From positions 1 through 15,901 of the forward strand of contig JAAAVE010000444.1 of assembly GCA_015679605.1 (NCBI GenBank): a DNA stretch of 15,901 nt, in the 5' to 3' direction. Below are positions 9,321 to 15,901 of this stretch, one piece after another (the stretch's first letter is position 1; each line of letters starts with the position of its first letter). The notes under the pieces were generated by a model, which had not been told where the DNA came from, made no database searches, and worked only from the letters and a program-made list of their open reading frames with translations. The stretch comes from Podila epigama (lineage: Eukaryota > Mortierellomycota > Mortierellomycetes > Mortierellales > Mortierellaceae). Made by a program: the position numbers and the translations under genes.

Positions 9321-10399
9321 ATGTCAGACTCCAAGAGCAAGGCAAGCACCGGTGTATCAACAGCGACCAAGCAGAGTACAACTGCTCATTCTACCAAGAT
9401 GCGCGGCACAAACAAGAACGCGACTGTGTCACAAGCACAGAGGCCAAAGATAGAAGAAATCGTGGATGACGAAGAGAACACAGAAGAAGAAGAAGAAGAA
9501 GAAGACGAGGACTCTGACGATTCTGACGATTCTGACGATTCTGACGACTCTGACTTGAGTGACATGGAAGATGAGATCGCTGGTAAGGATCTTTGCACCG
9601 CACCGCCTGTGGACGATAATCCCCTCTGCAGCCTAATCTAAGGATGGCGAAGGCCAATCTTACTTGTGGAAGCATCTCCGTGACACGTCAGCATGAACCC
9701 TTACCTTTGCTTACTCCTTCGTCACGCGTTTTCTCTAGATCCTGAAAAGTGGAGGATCATCAAAGAGTCCGGAGTACTGGAAAGAGTAAAAACCCATGAA
9801 CGGAAGCGACCCGCACGGAGGTCAAAGCATTCAGAAGACAAGGAAGTGCAGAGAGACTATGTCTTTGAAGGCATTTTCTATTCGATTCCCACCACATCTC
9901 TCTTTGTCATCATGGATATTCTTGTCCACAGGCAGTTTGGAGAGGACTATGGCGGAGGCGATATCTTTCACAAGATAATCAAGGTGTTTCCAGGTACCCA
10001 CCAAGGCGATCCAACAAAACGAATGTCCACACATGATTCATCTCCTTGGTAGTCAACAGCAGCAACACAGAAAAAAAAAGCCCATCACCTAACAGATTGC
10101 CATCTTCTATATTCTGCCAACTCCATCTAGCTGTCTTGTTCATGGTGTACTTTAGCAACAAGACCAAGAACTCAAGGTTCACGCAATCTGCCATGTTTGT
10201 GATCTCAACTCTCTGTGGATGCTACTTTTTGCACACCATGTTCCGTTCACCAGCAATGGGCATTATGCTCCGTGCACCAGGCATCATTACGATTCTCGTT
10301 TATTGTATCGTCCAGTTGGATCTCTTGCCTGCTGTCATTAGTCTGGCCCTCTGTGGGCTTTATTACAAGTTTGGGAATGTGAAGTATGGGAACTACTAG
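9321..10399 (+). CDS. DUF7719-like multi-pass membrane protein, three exons, 261 aa
   Basis: An integral membrane protein of unknown function that I associate with the fungal DUF7719 family. Exons: 9321-9582, 9739-9993 and 10131-10399, both junctions phase 1, introns 156 nt (GTAAGG..TAG) and 137 nt (GTACCC..TAG). The 10130 acceptor was preferred over the AG at 10093-10094 because it restores the frame and gives KVFP followed by AVLFMVYF. Residues 1-87 are hydrophilic with a Glu run and repeated Ser-Asp-Asp (about 50-85). Residues 88-128 are basic. Hydrophobic segments lie at about 132-151 (GIFYSIPTTSLF), 166-181, 191-209, 223-236 and 237-251, consistent with four or five spans. The order of a first span ending DILVH, a Gly-Cys-Tyr segment and a QLDLLPAV segment is what I recall of this family. 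The start is the ATG in CATCATCATG, with no better upstream option. The nearest gene upstream is the divergent CARP gene. Confidence 0.85.
9482..9556 (+). repeat. In-frame GAA and TCTGACGAT tandem repeats
   Basis: A GAA run (9482-9503) followed by about four copies of the 9-nt unit TCTGACGAT (9513-9556) encodes the Glu run and Ser-Asp-Asp repeats in the acidic N-terminal region of the DUF7719-like protein. The 3-nt and 9-nt periods keep the frame, so copy number could vary without disrupting the gene. Confidence 0.85.
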
Positions 10400-10690
10400 T
10401 TGTTTTTTTTTTTTTCGCAGTATCTGTGAAGCTGTGCTTCGCACCAAAAAGAAAACAAAAAGAAAGAATTGCTCCAATACATTATGCAGCGCATGTGCAT
10501 TATTGAAAGCTCTCATGTTTTTTTTTTTGTTCTTTTAAAATATGCTCCATTGAAGTCCAGGGTCCGACTTTTTTTTCTTTTCTACTTTTACCCCTCCACA
10601 CACACACACGTACACCCATACACACACGCACACATTCTCTTTCTCGCCCTTTCACTACCACCTTCATCAGTGCCGATAAAAAAAAAAGAG
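10400..10690 (+). promoter_or_regulatory. Promoter and leader of the HAD gene
   Basis: This 291-nt spacer separates two co-oriented genes. It holds T runs after the upstream stop, a TTTTAAAATA stretch (about 10534-10543) that could serve as a TATA-like element, a CA-rich microsatellite (10597-10635) and a C/T-rich leader ending in eight or more A immediately before the ATG. Assignments rest on position and composition only. Confidence 0.4.
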
Positions 10691-11704
10691 ATGACCATTC
10701 TGCGAAATCCATTGAGCGCTGAATACCCGACCAAGATGCCTGTCGCCATCTTTCTCGACAGTGGCGGAGTTATCAATGACAACAAACGTCGAGCTCCACA
10801 ATGGCTTCGGTACCTTGGAGAGTTTCTACCGACAACGTGCCTCGGAGGCACCGCTGAGCTCTGGAGTGACGCTAACCGCAATGTCATCAAGCCATTTTTC
10901 AGCCAATGGTCAGAGTACCTGCGGCAAGCAACCGAGGAGGCAGAAGCTGCTACCGCAGCTGACAGTACTACTTCCAACGGATCAGTGAATGTGGCAGCCA
11001 TCTTTGAGAGAATCCAGTTGACCGCATGGATGAAGCTGATGTGTGCTTTTGCATTCGAATCGGACCCACATCTGAAGGAGACTATCCTACCGACATTAAC
11101 AGATCATGACTTGTTCGAATTGGGTAAATCGGCTCAGCGATACACGATGCAGCGAGTTCGTGCTGATTACCCAGGTGCAGTGGATACGATCAAGGCTTTG
11201 AGCAAAGAAACTGTCGCGGATGAGTCGTTACCAGGTGGCTTTAGGAAGAGATATCGACTGTGTACCAGCTCAGGTGACAATAGTGAGGACCTAGAGATAA
11301 TTTTGAAGGGCATTGAGGTTTACGACTTTTTTGATTCGATCTATGGATCTGATCGAGTGAACTATTTGAAGGTATCGCCAGAGTATTACAGAAGGGTCTT
11401 TGCGAGCGAGGGTCTCCGTATTGTTTCTCGTCAAGATGAAGGAGCCAATCGAGATGATGACTCCAAAACGGTGCAGCATGGCACAGGGCTGGCGACCCAA
11501 GGTGGATTTGATGAGGTTGTCGTTGTTGATGACAGTGAAAAGGTGCTAGCGTGGGCCAGGAGTCTTGGCGCGAGAACAGTGTTGATCTCGGATGACGAGG
11601 GTGTTCCATGCTCTCTTCCTTCGCATATTGATAACCGTCTTTCGTCATTGAATGAGCTGCCAATTGTGTTGGAGTCGTGGAAGAAGCACTTTGAACGGGC
11701 ATGA
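10691..11704 (+). CDS. HAD-superfamily hydrolase-like protein, single exon, 337 aa
   Basis: A haloacid dehalogenase superfamily protein, probably cytosolic. Motif I is FLDSGGV, with the presumed nucleophile Asp23. Motif II is probably LCTSSGDNS (190-198), with a Thr/Ser at 192-194. Motif III is Lys227 in YLKVSPEYY. Motif IV is VVVVDDSEKV with Asp280 and Asp281, followed by the usual A-x-x-x-G element in ARSLGARTVLI. Residues 31-160 form a largely helical cap-like insertion. The position two residues after the nucleophile is Gly25, not the acid/base Asp of classical phosphatases; some HAD-IA proteins such as E. coli YihX also have Gly there. A second in-frame ATG at 10736 (codon 16, MPVAIFLD) starts closer to the conserved core and may be the real start. 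An insert rich in Asp/Gly (about 248-272) separates motifs III and IV. Substrate is unknown. Confidence 0.88.
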   Translation: MTILRNPLSAEYPTKMPVAIFLDSGGVINDNKRRAPQWLRYLGEFLPTTCLGGTAELWSDANRNVIKPFFSQWSEYLRQATEEAEAATAADSTTSNGSVNVAAIFERIQLTAWMKLMCAFAFESDPHLKETILPTLTDHDLFELGKSAQRYTMQRVRADYPGAVDTIKALSKETVADESLPGGFRKRYRLCTSSGDNSEDLEIILKGIEVYDFFDSIYGSDRVNYLKVSPEYYRRVFASEGLRIVSRQDEGANRDDDSKTVQHGTGLATQGGFDEVVVVDDSEKVLAWARSLGARTVLISDDEGVPCSLPSHIDNRLSSLNELPIVLESWKKHFERA

Positions 11705-12830
11705 AAATGAGCCTGGTGCCAATGAGGGGGCATTTTCTTTCTTTTTTCTTTCTTTTTCTTTTCTATTCTCCCCTTGTCATTTTTTTCCGTCTCTTCTCGT
11801 CTCTTTCCTTCTCATGTCCTCCACGTTCATCTCACCTCTCTCTTTGTAAAAATGATTTCAGAGACCTCGTGAATTTCTGTTCAAAAGGCGGGAATTTTTT
11901 AGAGGCAGAGGCTGAGCAGCACATGCGTAGACCATTCAAAAAAAAAGCAGTGCTGCTCACACTGCTCACAGTTTCTCTTTCTCTGCGAACGTGTGCGTAT
12001 TTTTACACGATCCAGTTTGCAAATAAAATAAATGACAAAGGGTGTTTCGTAAAAAAAACTTCAGATGACAGGTGAGCAATGAGCTGCCAGAAGAATAGAG
12101 AATAAAAGGCGCCAGTGAGAAACATCGTCGACGACATTTGAATGGTATAATGTACATGAATAAAATAAAATAAAAACGGCTCGCGCGGGATAACATATAT
12201 TATATCATGGATGGCCATCTATTACCCCGATTGTCGCGATGGTGCAATCGACCGACTGCACTGCGATTTCAACAAAAAAAAAACATACATGTACATTGCC
12301 TTCTTTCTCTTGTCTCTCTCTCTTTTTCCGTTTTCTTTCCTTGACATCCATACATCCATACATCCATACATCCATCCATCCATCCGACATCCCACTTTTC
12401 CTTCCACTTTTTCCCCTTCCACTTTTCCCAAAAGTCTTCGTTGGAACTGAATAACGTTGCCACAGAACAAAGAAAAAATAATCACGTCGACACCGCCACT
12501 TTACATTGTTTTGTCATTCGCCCTTTTTTTTATTTTATTTTACCACCGTCTGTTACCGCCCTCCTTCACATTCTCAAACGTACCGATCCCGTTCGTCCTG
12601 TCTTTATACTATCCATCCCTTTCGCATCGTTCTTTTTCTTTTTATTCTTTCTTTCTTCCTTTCCATCTTTCTCTCTCCTGTCTGCATCCTTCTTTCAACC
12701 ACAGTCAATATCGTGAATCCTCACTCAGCCTTCAAAAAAAAACCTCCCCCGACTTTATAATCGAGTATCTTTTGACGACTCGACAACCCAACAGTGTGAA
12801 AAGGACAAAACAGGACACTATCAAAAAAAC
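11705..12830. other. Intergenic region between the HAD and Ser/Thr-rich protein genes
   Basis: This 1126-nt stretch holds the HAD 3' UTR and the leader of the next gene, with no supported gene. T/C-rich sequence at 11735-11850 follows the HAD stop. AATAAA-type signals occur on the + strand near 12019-12032 and 12159-12174. From 12295 to 12715 the + strand is strongly pyrimidine-rich, including an ATCC-type microsatellite and three imperfect copies of CCTTCCACTTTT (about 12391-12430). A TTTATAAT element (12754-12761) about 70 bp before the ATG at 12831 could be a TATA box. Confidence 0.55.
12345..12386. repeat. CATCCATA / CATC microsatellite
   Basis: Repeated CATCCATA units grade into CATC units within the pyrimidine-rich leader upstream of the 12831 gene. 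This is simple-sequence DNA and probably polymorphic. Confidence 0.8.
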
Positions 12831-13776
12831 ATGCTGGCGTTGGTGCTTTATAGCGTATCCTCGGTGGCATTGTCAGTCATCATTGCCAATGCGAATGGCC
12901 CTGTGATGGATGTCTCCCAGTTTGTAAAACCAACTGCTACCATCTCATGGGCAGACGCAGCCAGAGCCACACTCGCTCAACCAACGCCGCCGTCCGTCGT
13001 CCAACCCTCATCCCCCTCGACCTTCAGTCGGTATTTGGAAGCCATTGTCAATAGTTTTTCAACAAAGCCTTCATCATCATCATCCACTACGGCGGCCCCC
13101 TTCCTATCTTCCTGGTCATGGATATCTCTTCAGAAACGGTCCACATCCCAAAACGCGCGGTCTTTCAAGACCCGTATATCCTCGACTGCATCACAACCAC
13201 TTCGACCCATCCGCGGTGGTCCTTCTTCACCTCGGGCTGATACCCACTATCACCCTGGACACAGTTACCATGATTATGAACATGACACGCGTAGTTTTAA
13301 CAGTAAGTGTTTCTATTTTTTTCTTCCGTCCATCCACTCATTTCAAGATTATTTTTTCATCCCTTTTTCCTTTTCCCGCTTGGCATGTGTGTTATGCTCC
13401 CCTATTGCATACCAAATCCCACGAATCGACCCAGGATTGTTTGAGAAAAACGCACTCTTTTTTAACACAAATTGCATCCCTTGTTTTATTAGAGTCAGGG
13501 TTTTGTGCCACAGAAATGGACCCTTCAACGCAGGAACATTCGCAGGAACATACGCAGGAGGATACACAGGCACACACACAGGGACGCACACAGGAGCATA
13601 CACAGGCACACACGAAACAAGACACGCAGGAAGAACGGATACAAATTCTAGAGCAGGCAAAGACATTTGAGCATACCCATGCACTGGAACAGGCACAAGG
13701 ACCTCTGCTGCCGCATGATGATGATTCTGGGAATAATCTCTTGGGCAGAATCCCACTACCGTTCTCCAACCCCTAG
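12831..13776 (+). CDS. Unrecognised Ser/Thr/Pro-rich protein with TQEH repeats (provisional model, 251 aa)
   Basis: I do not recognise this protein. The preferred model has exons 12831-13302 and 13493-13776 with a 190-nt intron (GTAAGTG..ATTAG, phase 1). The N-terminus MLALVLYSVSSVALSVIIA is a likely signal peptide or signal anchor. It is followed by a disordered Ser/Thr/Pro/Ala-rich region (about 32-125) and a His/Asp/Tyr-rich stretch (DTHYHPGHSYHDYEHD). After the splice comes a run of nine tetrapeptides of TQEH type, then an acidic segment with HDDD and the end PLPFSNP. The frame is uncertain. A second frame (13055-13237) reads like an ordered hydrophobic protein with many C-ending codons, starting after an AATAG that could be an acceptor. 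A third frame is also open through 13045-13776. Alternative splicing models or an assembly indel could change the product, so treat the sequence between residues 30 and 160 as provisional. The ATG is the first one after the TATA-like element. Confidence 0.4.
13529..13636 (+). repeat. Nine imperfect 12-nt tandem repeats
   Basis: Nine consecutive imperfect copies of a CGCAGGAACATA-like unit. In the preferred frame each unit encodes one tetrapeptide of TQEH, SQEH, TQED, TQAH or TQGR type. The 12-nt period preserves all three frames, so the array itself does not reveal the coding frame. Confidence 0.8.
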
Positions 13777-14001
13777 CCTGCCTATCTCACTCTTCCTTCC
13801 TCCTTGTACAAAAAACAAAAAACAAAAACAAAAAAATACCCTTCCTCCATCGTAAAATAATAATAATACCCTTCACTCTTGTATATTCGCAACAATGCTA
13901 ATTCTATCAATCGTGCTGAAAAAAAAATGTTCCTTATGATCCAACAAATGGTGCTAAAGAAAGAAAAAAAGATATGAAATGACAAATAGGATGAAATGAT
14001 G
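13777..14001. other. Convergent 3' region
   Basis: This 225-nt spacer separates the stop of the 12831 gene (+) from the stop of the SulP gene (minus). It has A-rich runs with CAAAAA units (13806-13837) and AATAATAATA (13857-13867) that may serve as polyadenylation context on the + strand. Confidence 0.5.
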
Positions 14002-15901
14002 CTATACTTGGACCTCACTCGCCGTCAAACTCAACGTCTCTCGTTCAATGTACTCCATGGCATCTGCTGTCCGTCTGAAGAAATGACTGTCGCCTCCTGC
14101 ACGTTCCAAAAGATCACTCTTGATAAACAATTCACGTGAATTGTCATGAAGCTTCACAAAGTACACCTTGATGCCTCGTGCATGGTACGCGTCCACAATC
14201 TCCAATAGAATTTGTGCAGCACTAATGAGAACAGTACATTATTGTAGTAGACCAATGTTAGTGAGTGTTCATCTTCCATTCATGGCGGGCGCAAGGGAGA
14301 ATAGAAATGCTCGAGTGGATCGACATCAAGTGACTACACACCTGGCATCCAAAGAGGGCATGTTCTCGACGTCAAAGATGACATGTGATACAGGATTCAA
14401 GCGCGCCTCTTCCGATGGATGGACACTCATGTCTCCAAAGACTTCTAGACGATGCAGCCTATCCTTGAGCTGACCCGTGTTGGCAAAGTAAAGACCTTCC
14501 TCCACCTTGACAATCAGTACTCCATCGATATGCTCAGCAATTCCTGGATAGTCTTTGATCGGACGGACTAGACATGTTTTAAGCAAATAAGCAATAAGCA
14601 ATAAGCAATAAGCAAAGAGCAGGAAAAAAAGTAACTTCAGTATTGAAAATCTTAAGACACACACGTTGCTGGTCCATTTTGATCTATTAACAAGCCTTAC
14701 ATTTCCCTTTGGTGCCTGGCATACGGCCCATAATTGTGATGCGAGGATACGTGGATGTCTTGATGACGAGAAGGAAGGACAGTGCAATGGCAATCAAGGT
14801 ACCTGCCTCAACCGATACACAGATTGTGGCAACAAAAGTCAGGAGCAAGAGACCAAGATCTGACCATGCCTGGATCTGCCACATGAACTTGATATCATGG
14901 GGCGCCTCTGATAGCAACGACAGCGCTGCTACACAAATGATGCCGGCGAGAACGGGTTTAGGAAGGTAGTAGAAATATGGAAGCAAGAAGAAGATGGCCA
15001 AGAGCACAAAGAGAGCGGTGATGAAGCCAGCCAGCTGGGTGCGAGCTCCAGCCTTGTCATTGATCTTGCTTCGTGACAATGAGCCAAAGGCAGGGATTGC
15101 CTGGAAGAGGCCACCAATGATGTTGGAGACACCCATGGCGACAAGTTCGCGATTGGGACTGACCGAGTAATTGTGCTTGGTGGCATACTGTTTCGTGATG
15201 ACGATGGACTCGACAAAGCCAATGATGGAGATGAGGACAGCGGTGCCAAAGAGTGAGCGCACTGAGACACCCTCGGGCGCAGAGGGAATCGAGGGCAGCT
15301 GGAGGCCACCAGCCTTCATGGCACCCAAGATGGCCGTCCTTGTCCCAGCGGAAGACACCGGTCAGGACAGTGTAGAGGATGACGCAGAGTAGGATCTCGG
15401 GTATAAATTGAAGGACGGGGAGCTTGGTGAAGCGTTTCTTGGCGGATCCAAAGGCGAGAAGAAAGATGACACTAGAAAAGGAGATGACGGTAGTGAGGAT
15501 GTGAATGTGGCCAAAGTTGGCAGAGATGAAGGCGACCTTGTCGACCGTTGAGGACTGCTCGCCAATGCCAGCGTCTTCGGCCAGTTCCTTGAGGCCAAAG
15601 AGGGTGATGGATTGTTCGATAATGATGACGACGGCGACGGCGGTGATGAAGCCACGGAGCAATGCGCGGGAGAGGACCGAGTCGAGGAAGCCGAGGCGGA
15701 CAAAGCCCAGGAAGAAGGTGAAGAGACCGACGAACAAGGTGATGATGACGCCGATGGCGAGACCAGTTTTGGGATCTGTGCTCCCGATAGCATGTTGCTG
15801 CTGAGCGATGGCTGATCCGACGAGCATGGAGACGAGGGCTTCAGGGCCGAGAGACAGTTGACGGGAGGTGCCAAAGATAGAGTAGATGATGGCGGGGATG
15901 A
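14002..15901 (-). CDS. SulP-family anion transporter with STAS domain, 5' partial, frameshifted
   Basis: A plasma- or endomembrane transporter of the SulP/SLC26 family, usually sulfate:proton symport in fungi. The gene enters at the right edge, so the N-terminus is missing, perhaps 150-200 residues. Minus-strand exons: 15901-14701, 14567-14342 and 14221-14002; introns 133 nt (GTAAGG..TAG) and 120 nt (GTGTGT..TAG, a weak donor). The first visible residues (PAIIYSIFGTSRQLSLGPEA) hold the GTSR and GPEA signature of SulP proteins. Many hydrophobic spans follow, including GVIITLFVGLFTFFLGFV and FGTAVLISIIGFVESIVI. The family segment GGLFQAIPAFGSLSRSKIN leads into the last spans. The STAS domain (about the last 120 residues) starts near GVLIVKVEEGLYFAN and contains VIFDVENMPSLDASAAQILL. 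Near 15333-15338 the frame shifts: upstream reads TGVFRWDKD, downstream reads AILGAMKAGG, and no GT-AG intron reconciles them. The gene is therefore either disrupted or affected by a sequence error. Family is certain; substrate is not. Confidence 0.93.
14587..14614. repeat. Four 7-nt ATAAGCA tandem repeats in an intron
   Basis: Four exact copies of ATAAGCA lie in the SulP intron spanning 14700-14568, close to its acceptor end on the minus strand. The repeat is intronic and has no coding effect. Confidence 0.85.

Noticed and set aside
10469-10690. In-frame upstream extension of the HAD protein
   Set aside because: The sequence is T-run, CA-repeat and CT-rich leader; HAD proteins begin close to motif I, so the start is placed at 10691 or 10736.
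12457-12906. 149-codon open frame on the + strand upstream of the 12831 gene
   Set aside because: Ser/Phe/Leu-rich translation of a CT-rich tract; fits a leader or promoter, not a protein.
13349-13756. Minus-strand frame with Val-Pro-Val repeats
   Set aside because: It is the antisense shadow of the 12-nt repeat array, which keeps all frames open.
15057-15360. Intron to explain the SulP frame change
   Set aside because: The only GT..AG combinations nearby are 20-60 nt and either leave the frame unresolved or delete the AILGAMKAGG segment that fits the family.

Overview
The window reads as nuclear DNA of a filamentous fungus. Genes are interrupted by GT-AG introns, mostly 102-190 nt. Intergenic DNA is rich in A/T homopolymers and pyrimidine tracts. 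The histone variant, CUE-Smr protein, DUF7719-like membrane protein and SulP transporter all look fungal. An early-diverging lineage (Mucoromycota/Mortierellomycota-like) is my best guess, but this is impression only; no rRNA or tRNA is present to test it.

Layout, left to right. 1-1943 has no supported gene; a purine-rich tract on the + strand (pyrimidine-rich on the minus) may be the 5' region of a minus-strand gene off the left edge. 1944-3417 (+) is histone H2A.Z, four exons, the first being only the ATG. It converges on a minus-strand gene (6857-4117, three exons) for an 828-residue multi-CUE, DUF1771 and Smr-domain protein of the Cue2/N4BP2 type. Next is a minus-strand five-exon gene (8493-7407) for a 214-residue C-CAP/cofactor C-like (CARP) beta-helix protein. 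It is divergent from a three-exon gene (9321-10399, +) for a 261-residue multi-pass DUF7719-like membrane protein with an acidic N-terminus. A single-exon HAD-superfamily gene (10691-11704, +) follows. An unrecognised Ser/Thr/Pro-rich protein with TQEH-type tetrapeptide repeats (12831-13776, +) has an ambiguous reading frame. The right edge carries the 3' part of a SulP-family anion transporter with a C-terminal STAS domain (minus, 15901-14002), which contains a frameshift near 15335.

The genes do not form an evident pathway: they cover chromatin (H2A.Z), probable ribosome-associated mRNA cleavage (CUE-Smr), possible cytoskeletal function (CARP), membrane proteins and a hydrolase. I see no mobile element, CRISPR array, viral gene, toxin gene or biosynthetic cluster, and no convincing new multi-gene system. 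The points most worth checking are the SulP frameshift, the unusual H2A.Z N-terminal tail with its outlier 777-nt first intron, and the three-frame ambiguity at 12831-13776. All exon models are hand-spliced from sequence and lack transcript support.
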